Shown: positions 24,055 to 37,173, counted from the stretch's first letter. The stretch: 64,000 bases of DNA from Iris pallida (GCA_029216955.1 JANAVB010009599.1:2869240-2933239); one strand, 5' to 3'. Notes: generated by a model from the letters alone, not told the origin. Made by a program: numbers and translations.

Positions 24055-26284
24055 TGTCACGTCCCGCTCCCAGAGGAGCGATCGTCCTTGCTAAGGTGTG
24101 ATACCGCGTGAGCCTAGATTGCGCTCACGCAAGGCGGGTTCATAACGGTCGATTACAGGCTAAACGACGGAGTCATCGCACAGAAGTCCCAAATAGAAGC
24201 ATTGAATAAACAAAGGCAACACAAGCATTGAAACAAAATTGAAGTCTTTATTGATAATGAAAGTAATATTACAAAGGTGCGAAGCCAAGATTACAAGTCG
24301 CTCAAGCTCACTCTTCTCTCAGAATGCAATCACTCAGCTCTCTCTCTTCTCTCAATATAAAAGTTCCAGACTGCAACTTGCGGATGCTTCAGAAGGCGAT
24401 GTCTATACATTATGTCCCGTATAAATTTCGACACCGTGCGGTCGCACGCCTCGAAACGCCAAGGAACTCCGTACCTCGACGCATCCAAGCGAGCTCTGCG
24501 CCTAACGATCTTCTACCTGTGCCTGCACATGAAAACTGTATGGGTGTCAGTACACAACCATACTGGTGGTGTGAGCTCCTCGTCCACCCATACAAAACCA
24601 ACACGTTCATTTAATTTGTGCAACATATTCCTTCGATTGTCTTTCTAATATTGCTTTAGGATCGGTTCTAGGACATGAACGTCTGGCCTATTTTGTGTCT
24701 CTAGACCATCATCGTGCCTCGCATCAAAATCTTACTTATCACTTGTGTCTCTAGACCCTTCTCGTGCCAACATCATCAATTTATTGACTCGTGCTTGCCC
24801 TTCGGCCATACTTTGTGTCACAATAACGTGGTCATGCCATAGCTTCGTTTGTGTATCCATATTGAGGTCGTGTCTCGCAACTCAGTATCTCTTAACCATA
24901 TTGTCGCTCGCGGCCTTTCCTGTTTCAATCATCAACTGACTCAATTAAGACTTGTGAACTTAGTGTCACTGACTCAAGCTATCCGACGCCACATCTCGTG
25001 CCGAAGCATGGTGTCTCCATTGCAGCCAAATCTTAGGCCCAAACATGGTGTTGCAAATCATGCACACATTTAACTTGACTCATAGGTACCGTGCACACAA
25101 TACTCGACTTAATCCAAAGGCATGCACGCGGATCGCCGCTAATATGTCGACTCATCTATATGAAAGAGTCACTAGTACCACAAGCTATCCTGGACTTATA
25201 GCTTTGTTATTTGGCGACCCTTTCAGCGCAAGTAGCGAGCCCTGTTGAAAGTTTCCGACTAACCTGAACGGTAGTTCCAGCTAGGCTATACCGTGTTTCC
25301 TCCTAAGCCGGAACGATCATATGGCCCAGGTTGGTCGTTCTGAGGAAACTTTCCCTTGTGCACAAGTTGCCCAATAACCAAGCAAGACTCGACTCGAACT
25401 ACCGTCTTACACCATTACTATTTTTCCAGTGTTACCATCTTTTTTGGAACTATGTTTGAGACTTCCAAAACCAGAGACTTGCCTCTACGACCCACGGTCG
25501 CGAGCATTTCCATGTTACCATATTCACTTCTGACTCAAATCCTGGAACGACTATTTGATAGCCGTCCTGCTCAACTTGACCAATTCGTGTTCATTGGAGT
25601 GCCCCACAAACTGCGTCATACTCTAGACGATGGGCCTTAATACCGTGGGGTCTGCACGTGTTCAACTTGAACAACTGTGTTAACTCTTGCCATAAACCGA
25701 ATGATACGACTTAACCCGTAGAACGAGCAAAGGCTATGCCAAGCCTTGCACAATGGAAACGTGTATTGAGACTTGTAGAACACTTATACTATACAAAGCA
25801 TTAGACGGTGGGACAGTGAATACTTTACCAAGTATTAAACAGTAGGATCGTGCATGTTTTCCAAGCATTTATGTCGTGCGGCGCCTATGACTATGCTAAT
25901 TTCAGTCTTGTGGCAACATAGACCAACTTTCCTTCTCCCAAGCCACGGGATGAAGGACCGAGTGTCATTTTGAAAGCATGTCGTACAATATTTCTAAGCC
26001 GACCGTAAGACCTTTCCATATCCTAACTCAATCTGACCCAAGTTGGGATTATTCCCATAGATATGTTTATTCATCTCTTTTATTATCAAGCCTAACTTAT
26101 GCATTCGAAAACATCCAGTTCATCAGTGTGAAGGCCAAGCAGAAGCAAGTTCACCGGAGCCACCCACCTGAGCGAGGAGTTGCCTCGACCGAATAGGACT
26201 TCGAGCAGGCCGTTGCATGGCTAAGTCCAAACGTCGTTGGCATTTTGATTCCTCCGATTGAATTGGGCAGGACGGGGCATTACA
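24055..26284 (-). repeat. 5' LTR of the non-autonomous element
   Basis: 2230 bp, minus strand TGTAATGCCCCG...GGGACGTGACA. It borders the primer site on one side and the TGGCA duplication on the other. Confidence 0.9.
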
Positions 26285-26289
26285 TGGCA

Positions 26290-28069
26290 CATTAGAGGCA
26301 ATAAGCACAGTATTGGGCTTTTGCTTTCTCCTCCTGTAGACCTGGAACTCTTCTTGAGTTGTAGATTGTTCTAAAGACTGTTTCTTCCCGTGCGCTGGTT
26401 CCTCTCCCTGTGCTGGATTGTCACTTTCTTCCTCCTGAGTGTGTGTATCCTCATCGCTTTCCCTTTCCTCACTCTCACTATCTCTCCCTTGTTCTCTTGG
26501 ACCATCTTTTCCAATCGGGAATGGAACTGACCCGACAATCATGCTCGGGCTGATCTCCCCCTTACTCCTAACACCTCATGTGTTAGGTGTGTCATCAAAT
26601 ACGGAGCCTTCACCTGAACTATTATGGAAGTATGGTTCCATTTCTCTGAATGTAACATACATGCTCAGGAAAAGCCTTTGCTCCACAGGACTCTAACAAG
26701 AATATCCCTTCTGGGTCCTTGAGTAGCCGACAAAAATACAATTCACTGCTCGAGGGTCCAACTTCCCACAGGCCTATTGTCCTTCACAAAGCACACACAC
26801 CCAAACACCTTTGGAGGAATAATGTATTTGTTCTCACCTGTAAGCATCTCGAAGGGTGTCTTCCATCCAAACACCCGAGAGGGCATCATGTCGATGAGAT
26901 ATGCAGCTGTCAATACGACATGCCCCCACAAGTGTTTAGGGACATTAATAGCAAACATCATCGACCGAGCCACTTTCAACAGGTGCCTGTTCTTCCGCTC
27001 CGCCACATCATTTTGTTCTGATGTGTAGGCGCATGAAGTCTGATGATGTATCACATGTGCTGACAAGTACTCTTCAAGAGACTTATTGGTGTATTTTGTC
27101 CTATTGTCAGATCTCAACATCTTCACATTAGCATTGTACTGTGTTGTGACCCTGCGATGAAAATCTTGAAAACATGCAAACACATCACTCTTACTCTTTA
27201 TTAGGTACACCCAGGTGACACGAGTATAGCAAACACTAAAGGTGACAAACCACTTAAAACCATTAGTAGTAGTTGTGGGATAAGGTCCCTACACATCAGA
27301 GTGTATCATGTCAAAAGGGAACAAACTTCTATTTTCAGAACTCACATATGAGCTTCTGGTATGTTTTCCTAGTTCACAAATATCACAAACTAACTTTTGT
27401 TTATCATTCTTCTAATACATAGAAGGAAACATCTGACTCGGTATACTAAATGAAAAGTGTCCCATGCGCTGATGTTGGAGCAACAGTTCTAATTCTACAG
27501 TCCTTCGCAGCTCTTTCGGCTGTGCCTCATCCACCAGTGACGTCAGTGCTACATCCAGTCTATCCCTGTCCAAGTACCATAGCCCTTTATGCCAAGTGCC
27601 AGTTCCCAACCGTCTTCATGTTCCCTTCTCCTGAAAAATTACCTTAGAAATGTCAAACGAAACAACACAATTAAGTTGAACAAAAATGGCACTAATAGAC
27701 AATAGATTAACAGGAAAAGATAGAGTATGCAAGACATCAGTTAGAGTTATGGAAGGGGTGCATTTAACCAAGTATATACCCACTATGGGCCGAGCAGTAC
27801 CATCAGCAGTCTAAATACTTTTAGGCGTTGCCAAGTGAGCATAATTCTGGAACTCATGATGGCTCTCATGACATGACGGGATACCCCAGAGGCAATTATC
27901 CAATTTATGCTTCTTGGTCTGTGGCTGGATGCAAGAGCATGAGCAAGTATACCTGTGCTAGTATGGACATAGTAGGTGATGTTACCCCCGAAAGTGGTTG
28001 GAGTTGAGGCTCCAGCAGCGTTGGCTCGATTGTCACTAGCTTTAAGCTTCAGGCTCCTCCACATCTCTA
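26290..28069 (-). pseudogene. copia-2 protease and integrase
   Basis: Protease: WIIASGVSRHV near 27900, where the family has a catalytic Asp in place of this Ala. GAG-pre-integrase: GTGTWHKGLWYLDRDRLDV and ELELLLQHQRMGHFSF at 27412-27609. Integrase core 26743-27210: LRSDNRTKYTNKSLEEYL, SEQNDVAERKNRHLL, HLWGHVVLTAAYLIDMMPSR and FEMLTGENKYIIPPKVFGCV. The acidic tail (ESEERESDEDTHTQEEES, QVYRRRKQKPN) follows to about 26290. Changes in the protease active site, frame breaks and stops make it non-functional. It is cut at 28070 by the Sirevirus-like element and at 26289 by the non-autonomous element. Confidence 0.8.
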
Positions 28070-29071
28070 TGAAGTTATGTATAGGAAATTCTAGAGGGGG
28101 GTGAATAGAGTTTGTGTCGATAATAACCAATTAAAAATGCAACTGTATATCAAGTCCAGAAACCAACTACCAAGAGAGTAAGTAATCAGAGAGTAATGCG
28201 GAATAAATAGAGATCAGAAGAGCATACGCAAACACAGCGATTTAACCTGGTTTCCCTCGTGGAGGACTAGTCTAGGCCTGAGAACTCTCGCTCAGGATTG
28301 AAATCCACTATTTGTAAAATAGGGTACAACCACGTGCCTTTACTCAGAAGAGGACGCCAACTTCTTACAATTTCGCAGAGGAGAAACTTGGAATTGTCTA
28401 AGTGACTTTTCTTTCACTCTTGCACACAACTTCTAGCTGATATCGCACTGAGCATCTTGGGCTAAGGAGAGTTGTGGCTTAGGAGATATGGAAGAGTGGG
28501 GCTTGGAGTAGTAGAGCTTAGAAGACTTGAATATTTGAAGATAAGAGATAATTTGAAATCAGAGAATTCAAGCTCTATTTATACTAGTCTGAGGAGGCAG
28601 AATTCGGCCAGAATTCTGTCCCAAGAATTCAAAATTTCGAACGTTGGACAGCTAGTATCAAGCAGGCCCTAAAAATTAGCATCCTAAAAATTAGGAGGCA
28701 GAGTTCGGCCCAAACTCTACTTGGGGCAGAGTTCGGCCCGAATTCGGTTTCTATGGGGTCAGAACATACAATGGGCTATGAGAGGATTGGTTTGGTTTGG
28801 TGATTGTCTTGTTTTGTATGGTGGAGCTTGGAGTGAAGTCTAGATTCGAGATAGCTCAGTACGACTCAATGTACATGTTCTTAGACTCAATAAATGAATA
28901 TTATAGACTCAGTACAAGTACAATTGCAATGATCAACTTGTTGATGACGTCTGTCTTAAGCTTGATATGTTGTAGAAGATGTTCTTGACTTTGAGCTCAA
29001 TGTGTCGTATGTCAAATATTATTTTGTTAATTCTCTAAATTAGGTTGACTGTGATCCAGTTTTGGCCAACA
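28070..29071 (-). repeat. Sirevirus-like 3' LTR
   Basis: 1002 bp; minus strand starts TGTTGGCCAAAACTGG and ends TAACTTCA. Just before it on the minus strand is AAAATGGGAGAGAT, the polypurine tract. It contains repeats of GAGTTCGGCCCGAA-type sequence. Confidence 0.9.
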
Positions 29072-29681
29072 ATCTCTCCCATTTTGATAATTAACAAAAA
29101 CGATATTTGCATGTCGTAACATTCATACATGGACACATGTTGAAGGGAGTAGTTTGTATTGAATAGCTCCCCCGTAAATAGATATGTCGGCTCCCCCGTA
29201 ATTAACTATTTCGGTTATGTCCTGATACAAAAATCTTTTTCCATGCGCAACATAATATCCAAGATCATATAATATCCAACAACATATAAGATCATATCAA
29301 CCAAATATCTACGCTTCTCCCCCTTTGTCATTTAGCAAAATGAATCATAGCTCCCCCGTAAAGAGAGATAAATGTGACAAAGTGAGGATAGCAAGCACAC
29401 AATTCATAACCATAACCAATTATCATAAGAGACAGCTAAGCAGTTTGATAAACCCAAAGGAAATAAACTAGAAGTTCATACATGATAAACTGAGGTCTAA
29501 AAAAAACATAGTGCAAAGAGTGCTAAGACATGAAAATAATAAAAACAACTAAAGTGAACGTCAGCAGCAGCAGCAGCAACAGCAGGTAGAAGACTATAAC
29601 CATCACGGAGCATGGGAACGGGATGGACCGGCTGACTCAGACGGCTCGCAAGCAGAGCGACGAAGATCAACAAACGTCGCA
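29072..29681. other. Sirevirus-like 3' non-coding region
   Basis: Lies between the end of the env-like ORF and the 3' LTR. Several minus-strand purine-rich runs (TTTACGGGGGAGC at about 29168, 29195 and 29350) look like multiple polypurine tracts, a known feature of Sireviruses. Confidence 0.5.
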
Positions 29682-31442
29682 TCAGGATCCATACCACAAG
29701 GCCCATGGGTCGTCAATTCGGTAGCCTTTGCGAGAAGGGTCCCGACCTGTAGAAAATGGCATAGTGGGATGTCGGGCCATGTTGTACTGGATATCATCCA
29801 GGGTGTTGCTGATGGCACTCATCTGCAGAGTGGTCCGGTAGTCCAGCTGGGTGTAGCGATCGTCTTCCAAACGGAAGCGATCGCACAGCATGTCGCGAAT
29901 GAAGTCGAGGGTGGCAGGAGGCTCAGGCTGTGGGGCATCTGAGTCAGAAGATTCCTCCTCAACTGGAGCAGAAGTAGGGGCAGTCCTACGTGCCTTGGAC
30001 AGAAAAGCAGGAGCAGGTAAAAACTGACACTCGTCCAAAGGGACGTTGAAAGCACGAAAGATCATCGGAAGATACATCGTATAGACAAGCGATTTTGGCT
30101 TCTTTCTTGCACGAATCATCCAATCCATCATTGTGCAAGGAAAATTGAAGGAGATGGTGAAGTGAAGATAATAAAGGGCGGTAATCTCATGTAGGGGTGA
30201 GCAACGGTTCGGTTCGGTTCAAACCGAACCGTATATATGAAAACCGAAATAACCGTAAACCGTACTTCTCAAAACCGAAAACCGAACCGTTTTTATAAAA
30301 ACCGAACAAAACCGAACCGAATTAATTCGGTTCGGTTTTCGGTCGGTTCGGTTTCATGGGCCAATGTGTCGGACCTTCAATTTTTAGCAAAATATGCCTA
30401 TTTAAATAACAATTTATTTTTAAAATATGGTATTATTGTATTAATGAATTATATATTACATAGTGTGAAAAATATTAGTATATATATATAGATTTAGGGT
30501 AGAGAGAGTGCTCAAAAAAGTACCGACAGAGAATAAAAGGAGAGTGCCATCAGCTAAGGGTTACAAAATATTAGTATATGTAGATTGAGGATAGTTTGAT
30601 AAATTATTAAATCTAAATCGGTTTTCGGTTCGGTTCGGTTATCCGGATCAAGAACCGAAAACCGAACCGTTATTTTAAAATTTTAAATTTCCAAACCGAA
30701 AACCGAACCGATAACCGAAAAGCCGAACCGTTTGTCATATTTCGGTTCGGTTCGGTTTTCAGTTTTCAACCGTTATATACTCACCCCTAATCTCATGATA
30801 AGTAACCTCATCGGTAGATCCTGCTTTCGGCAGGATGGAAGAGAAAATGATGCGATGAAGTTCAAAAAAATAATTGTTGAGAAACTTAGCCCGAAGTTTT
30901 CAAGGACGGGTGTTGGGTGCACACATCATGTCTTTGGACCCTTCAAGAGTAATATCTCCAGCAAAAGTGAATTCGCGGACATCAACAATTTTCTCCCAAG
31001 AGTTGGGATCGGGAAGTTCAAGATATTCAGCAAGATCAAAATCATCAAACATGATATCAATGCCGGCAACCCGAGAGTAAATTCGGTTGTCGTCGTGAGT
31101 CATATTGTAATAAAACATTTGTATTGCATTGAGGTATATGATTGATTGTGTGGATAGAAGTTCGAGGCAAAGATCCTTGAAGTTCGGATCAAAGTCGAAA
31201 AATATGGTGAAATTAATCGGGTGTCCCGGTACAACACTTCTTGAGCGAAAATCCGAGTACCACTTATTAGATGCTTCTAATGAAACAAAATTTTGCTCAT
31301 TATAAGTGTTAGCATTGGGAGGTGGAGGAGGATTGAACAATGGGTGAATGGGTTGGACATTTGGAGGAGGAGAAGGAGGGTTTGATGAAGAGGCACCTTC
31401 GGTTCTAACCCTCTTTCCCCGATTAAAAAGTCTAGAAGCCAT
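29682..31442 (-). pseudogene. Sirevirus env-like / third ORF, interrupted
   Basis: Starts at an ATG at 31442 (MASRLFNRGKRVRTEGASSS), then a proline-rich stretch and a domain with NKWYSDFRSRSVVPG, FDFDPNFKDLCLELLS and VAGIDIMFDDFDLAEYLELP. Related third ORFs occur downstream of pol in SIRE/Maximus elements; their function is not established. The frame breaks near 30900 and a hAT MITE sits at 30192-30789. The downstream part (29682-30131) continues with MDWMIRARKKPKSLVYTMYL and an acidic tail. An in-frame upstream extension to 31670 adds a hydrophobic stretch of about 30 residues just before the chosen ATG. Confidence 0.65.
30192..30789. mobile_element. 598-bp hAT-type MITE rich in CGGTTCGG
   Basis: A perfect 8-bp duplication ATCTCATG flanks it (30184-30191, 30790-30797). 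Both ends begin TAGGGGTGAG. Each subterminal region is an array of AACCGAAC/GTTCGGTT units, in inverted orientation across the element. The AT-rich middle holds a repeated AAAATATTAGTATA. It splits the env-like ORF. Confidence 0.9.
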
Positions 31443-31670
31443 ATGATAAGTAAAGACAAAGATATGAAGAATGATAATGAAAGAGTAGATGGAGAACAAG
31501 AGTTTATACCTCAAAATAATGAAGAGAATCTTCAAAAACCTTGAAATCTTAAGTTTTGAAGAAGGGAGAGCACCAACAATGGAGTTTCTAGGGTTTGGGT
31601 TTGGAGAAATAGGCTTTGAAGAGAGGCTAAAGGTGGTAGCAACGAGGAGAGAGAGTCCAAATTCGTGCAT

Positions 31671-32130
31671 ATGAAGAGTAGGGTCGGCTGTACTAGTTAA
31701 ATCGTGGCCCTTGGATCAAATCGGATGAATGGCCAGGAATGGCTGAAGGTTCTGGTACCTAGTACACAGAGTCCGACCCGAATTCTGCCATAGACAGAGT
31801 TCGGCCCGAGTTCTGTGGGGTTGGTTCCAAAACTCCAAAAGGCTGAAAAAATTGATAACAAATAAAGAGAATTGTCTTGAATTAGCAATGATGAATTAGC
31901 CATAAAATAAATAAAACCTTGCGACAAACTTTGTTAAACAATGATCAGTATAGGTGAATTGCCTCAGGTTAGCTGTAGGGGCCGGATCCCAGCTAGCAGT
32001 AGTCTGAAGACTAGTACACCGTGTCGCTTAGGCTTTTACGCCTTGTTGTCAGAAGGGTCCTTTCGGCTTGTACCCAAAACAGTGTCACCATGTACGATTA
32101 TGTTTTAACAGTTATTTGCGCAGGTATAAC
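31671..32130. other. Spacer between pol and env-like ORF
   Basis: Contains two copies of the CCGA[A/C]TTCTG / GTTCGGCCCGAGTTC motif (31769-31816) also found in the LTR, and no coding sequence. Confidence 0.5.
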
Positions 32131-34824
32131 TTATTGTACGACATTTTCATCCAAAATTCCTAATTCTCGTCGAAGAAAATTGAAACGCTCTTCGGCTAGT
32201 GGTTTTGTGAAAAAGTCTGCTAGTTGATGATCAGTGTCAATAAATTCCAAGTTAATAGTGCCATGCATTTGATGATCATGCAAAAAATGATGTCTAATTT
32301 CTATGTGCTTAGTGCATGAGTGATATACTGGATTTTTGGTCAGGTTAATTGCACTAGTGTTATCACAGAATGTTGGTATGTGCCTAAACAGTAAATTATA
32401 GTCTTCAAGAGTTTGCTTCATCCACAGAATCTGAGCACAACAACGTCCAGCTACGATGTATTCAGCTTCTGTTGTGGATAGTGCTACAGAATTCTGCTTC
32501 TTGCTAAACCAAGAGACTAAAGTCTTACCTAATAAATGACACGTGCCGCTGGTACTCTTACGGTCGACTTTGCATCCTGTAAAATCGGCATCGAAATATC
32601 CGATTAAGTCAAAGGAAGTGGTTTTGGGATACCACAAGCCCACCGTAATAGTCCCAGTAAGATATCGAAAGATACGCTTAATCGCGGTCATGTGTGATTC
32701 CTTAGGGTTAGTTTGATATTGAGCACACAAGCAAACACTAAACATGATATCGGGACGACTAGCAGTTAAATAAAGTAGACTACCAATCATACCTCGATAC
32801 TTACGTTGATCAACAAGTTTGCCGCTTTCATCAAGTTCTAGTTTTGTTGTAGTAGCCATAGGAGTACCGATTGGTTTGATGTTGTCAAGATCAAACTTTT
32901 TTAAGCATATCCTTTGTATACTTTGATTGGATGATGAAGACGACTTGTGAGTATTGTTTGACTTGCAGTCCAAGGAAGTAGTTGAGCTCCCCCATCATGC
33001 TCATCTCAAACTCATTCTGCATACACTTGGCAAACTCTTGGCACAAGACCTCATTAGTAGACCCAAATATGATGTCATCCACATAAATTTGCAATAAGAG
33101 AATGGTGTCATCAAAAGATTTTATAAACAGTGTTGTGTCAATTTTCCCTTTTGAAAAACCTTCGTCAAGTAAGAAAGTGCTAAGGCGTTCATACCAAGCT
33201 CGAGGAGCTTGTTTGAGGCCATAGAGAGCTTTCTTAAGTTTAAAAACATGATCGAAAAATTTGTGATTTTCAAAACCAGGTGGGTGCTTTACAAACACTT
33301 CTTCTTTAATAAAACCGTTATGAAAAGCACTTTTGACATCCATTTGAAAAAGTTTGAAAATTTGAAAATTTGCAAATGCACAAAGCATGCGGATTGATTC
33401 AAGTCGTGCAACAGGAGCATACGTCTCATCGTAGTCGATACCTTCCTCTTGGTTGTATCCTTGAGCTACGAGACGGACTTTGTTACGTGTGACTTAACAG
33501 TCCTTATTGACTTTGTTACGAAAAACTCATTTAGTACCGATGATCGAATGATCAGCCGGTTTAGGAATAAGTTCCTAAACTTGATTTCTTTCGAACTGGT
33601 TGAGTTCTTCTTGTATTGCAGATATCCAAAATTCATCAGAGAAAGCCTCTAAAACATTTTTGGGTTCTATTTGAGAAATAAATGCAGAGCTAGCTATAGT
33701 GTCTCTAACAGATGATCGAGTACTTACTCCTTTTGATACCTCACCGATTAACAAGTTTTCCGGACGCGATGGTGTAAAATGAAACTTCTTTGGTAAGCCT
33801 TACAGAGAACTGGTTAAAGGTGTTGTATCCACGGGTATAGAAGTTGATGGTCTGATGTGTATGTCAGCATCGCCATCGAGAAGAGCAACTGTACTATTAT
33901 CCTCATCAAAGGTTACGTTAGCAGATTCTTCAATAATCATAGAGCGTTTGTTGAACACCCTGTATCCTTTACTCTTGGCAGCATAACCAAGAAAAATACC
34001 TTCGTCAGCTTTGGCATCAAATTTGCCTAAGTTGTCTTTGGTATTAAGGATAAAGCAGCGACAACCAAATACTCGAAAATAAGAAATAGTTGGTGTTCTA
34101 CCAAACCAAATTTCATAGGAAGTTTTTTTCGAAATAGGTCGAATCAACACCATATTCAAAACATGGCATATTGTACTGACAACTTCAGCCAAAAGTATTT
34201 CGGAGGAGAAAATTGATTCAACATGACTCTAGCCATATCGCCAAGAGTCCTATTCTTCCGCTCTACAACACCATTTTGTTGGGGAGTTCTAGGACACGAA
34301 AATTCATGATTAAAACCATTTGAGTCACAAAACTTTTTGAAATCTGAGTTTTCGAATTCACCGCCATGATCACTTCGGATTCGAGTAATTATGAAGCCTT
34401 TTTCGTTTTGAACTTTTTTAGCAAAAATTTTGAAAACAAAAATAGTATCACTTTTATTTGTAAGGAAGAAACCCCAAGTAAATCTAAAAAAATCATCAAC
34501 AATTACAAAAACGTAGAATTTTCCACCAAGACTGACTACTCTACTAGGACCAAATAAATCCATATGAAGTAGTTGCAAAGGTCTAGTAGTACTTACAGAG
34601 TTGATGGATTTAAAAGAGGATTTGGTAGCTTTGTTTTTCCCACATTCGACACATACCGTATCCTTTTTGAAGGTAATGTCGGGTAGTCCTCTTACTAGCT
34701 TCTTGGTTGACAGTCTTGATATGGTATCCATGTTTTCATGACCAAGACGCATATGCCAAAGTAGTCTTTCATCTTTATGAGCGTAGAGGGATCTTCCTGC
34801 ATTGTTAGTATCTCTAGAAAGATA

Positions 34825-34908
<84 letters not shown>

Positions 34909-35246
34909 TCTTTTATCCCTTCAAAAACGATGTCTCCAGATGATCTATCATAAATAGAGCATTTAGTTTTCCCAAAGTTAATATCATATCCATGATCAGC
35001 AAGATGACTAATGCTGAGCAGGTTATGCTTTAACTCGGTCACTAAACAGACATCTTTAATGACGAAAAAAGGAGGATTGACAATAGTACCGTTACCTATG
35101 ATATAACCTTTCAAGTTATTTTCGAATGATACATATCCTTCCCTCTTCATTGATAGTGTTGCGAAAAGATTTGCATTCCCAGTCATATGTCGCGAGCACC
35201 CACTATCAAGAATCCACTTGCTTCTAGAGGATGAAGGAAGGTCCAC
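32131..35246 (-). pseudogene. Sirevirus-like pol (protease, integrase, RT, RNase H)
   Basis: Protease WILDSGCSRHMTGN near 35210 keeps the catalytic Asp. The GAG-pre-integrase region is interrupted by an (AT)n array (34827-34906). Integrase 34156-34752 shows the Cys pair CVECGKNKATKS and the catalytic segments LLHMDLFGPS, RIRSDHGGEF and PQQNGVVERKNR; the C-terminus is at 33800-34192. RT 32891-33388 shows MDVKSAFHNGFI, LYGLKQAPRAWYERL and IYVDDIIFGS. RNase H 32131-32973 shows YFDADFTGCKVDRKST, KKQNSVALSTTEAEYI and HIEIRHHFLHDH. Frame breaks near 33400-33790 and 32930 separate the blocks. Confidence 0.85.
34827..34906. repeat. (AT)n microsatellite inside Sirevirus pol
   Basis: About 40 AT units within the protease/pre-integrase coding region; the frame reads through it as Ile-Tyr repeats. 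Confidence 0.95.
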
Positions 35247-37136
35247 CTACACCACGAGTAGATGTGACCTTTGGTACCCAAGTCTTTGAGAGTCCTGAAA
35301 GGTTAATCTTCGGTACCCATGCATACAGTTTTAAATAAACTAATCTTCTAATTCTACATTGTGGTGAAGCATGTCCATATTTACCAAAGTAGTGACATGT
35401 AGCGTGTATATTCATGTTAGATACAGGATAATAGTGATGTCTATGTGTTTGATGTAATGCATAAGAATGTGTGTACATAGGAGTATGTCTGTGTGCCATG
35501 TGTATGAGTGGGTGTTCTTCGTGCTGCATGTGGATAAGTGTACATAAAAGCATGATTATGAGCAGCATGAGTATATGTGTTTCTCTTGTGACATGTGTTT
35601 TTGTGTTGAACAAACTTTTGTTTAGTGTACGTGTTGTGACTGCGAGACTGGGTTTGAGGCTGAACAACTTGTTTCCCCAGTTTGATCTCTAATCTTTTAG
35701 AGGTGTCGCACATATCATTATACTTGGCAGTTAAAGCATCAATTCTTACAGCAGCAATAATATACTTCTTTTTCTCATCTAGGAGTTCTTTATTGAGTGT
35801 TGTAATATCACGTGTTTGTTTCTCAATACGAGATTCGGCATCGTATAAGCTTAATTTAAGCTTGGATACCTCCTCAGTGTTATCCGTGGGTGGTATGTCT
35901 CTAACATTATCAAGTAAACATGAAAGTCTATGAATCTCAACTTCATGAGTTTTGATCTTATCCTTTGCATGTTTATACTTGTTAAGCAACTTCTTGTGAT
36001 CTTCAAGCAAGTCACTAAAAGCATCACCAAGTTCATCAAATGTAAAGTCATCAAGAGGATCGTTTGTTACCTTTTCGGACGTTGTCATTAGGCAGATATT
36101 TGCTGTATCTTGGGGAGAGTCCTCTTCGTCTTCTGAGTCACTGGCTTTGCTCTCGTGCCAAATACTTGTGTTGGCATATTTCCGAGAGGTTGACCTCTTG
36201 TACGATCTTTCATATCGGCTTCCTTTCTTTGTAGTAGGGCAATCTTTCTTGACATGCCCCGTCTTCTTACAGCCGAAACAGATGGGCTCTTCATCGTCTT
36301 CTTTGTGTTGTTCCTTCTTTCTTTGGTTGAAACGAAGAAACTTCTTGAAGTTGCAGACCATCAGTGCTTGATTATCACCTTCAGAATCATCGTCGTCGGT
36401 ATTTTTGGAGGAGTCTTTCAGCGATGAGCTCTTAGTGCAATTCCTTTTCCTTCGGAGCCGCTTCTTCAAAGTCTTTGAGATCGAGCTCATGCGTCATCAG
36501 CTTGCCCACCAGAGTTTCTAGAGACATGGTGGTGCGATCATTGCCTTTTATGATCGTTGTGGCTTTGGGGTTCCAGTTCTTCATTAGTCCCCTTAGCACC
36601 TTGCGTATCTTCTCATGGTTGGAGTAGTCCTTACCAAGAGAAGATAGAGGGTTGACGATGTCGAGGAATCTAGTGATCATCTGTTTGATCATCTCATTGG
36701 GCTTCATCTTGAAAGCTTCTTACTACTGTGTCAGACGACTGATTTCTGATTCTTTTACATGTGTGGTTCCTTCATGGGTCACCTCCAGAAGCTTCCATAC
36801 TTCGTGTGAGGTGGAGCATATAGAGACCCTATTGAATTCAATCATGTCTATAGCACAGAAGGGAGCATTAATAGCCCTAGCATCTAGACTAGCCTGTTTC
36901 TTTTCTTGGTCAGTATATTTGTCGTAGGGTTTATCTGTGAGATTCCCCTCGACAGCAACTCTAGCAGGCTTCTTGTAACCATCAGTGACTATGGTCCATA
37001 AATCAAAGTCTAGAGACTTTAGGTAGAAACTCATTCTAGTCTTCCAATAGGTGTAGTTGGTTCCATCAAATAGGGGTGGCCTATTTGTGGACTGTCCCTC
37101 ACCATAGTTGGTAAAGATAGGTTATGTGGTTGCCAT
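35247..37136 (-). pseudogene. Sirevirus-like gag
   Basis: The first ATG is at 37136 (minus); a stop follows at codon 5 (37124-37122). The frame then continues with FDGTNYTYWKTRMSFYLKSL and the UBN2-type gag domain (WTIVTDGYKKP, STSHEVWKLLEVTHEGT), two stops near 36720, and VRKVLRGL-type sequence to 36432. A frameshift near 36450 leads to 35441-36490, which has the zinc knuckle CFGCKKTGHVKKDC (C-x2-C-x4-H-x4-C) and a long coiled-coil-like stretch with many Glu/Lys, then a His/Thr-rich tail. Sirevirus gags are known to be long and to have such coiled coils. Confidence 0.8.
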
Positions 37137-37173
37137 GGATCAGCTCTAGGATGTTAATCCGTTATCAAGAGAA

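Larger units (their letters stand above)
21335..26284 (-). mobile_element. Non-autonomous gypsy-type LTR element (LARD/TRIM-like) with 2.2-kb LTRs
   Basis: Two direct repeats of about 2.2 kb (21335-23556 and 24055-26284) enclose only 498 bp. TGGCA flanks the whole on both sides (21330-21334, 26285-26289). Both LTRs read TG...CA. The internal part keeps a tRNA-Met-type primer site next to the 5' LTR and, before the 3' LTR, TTTCGAGGATGAAA, the motif that in Tekay/Del-type chromoviruses precedes the 3' LTR (compare 61442-61456). There is no gag or pol. It must have been moved by another element's proteins. Confidence 0.9.

Noticed and set aside
21520..25640. Open frames of 60-140 codons in the two 2.2-kb LTRs
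   Set aside because: The paired LTRs carry frameshifts and differing frame lengths at matching places, and none resembles a protein; they are non-coding LTR sequence.
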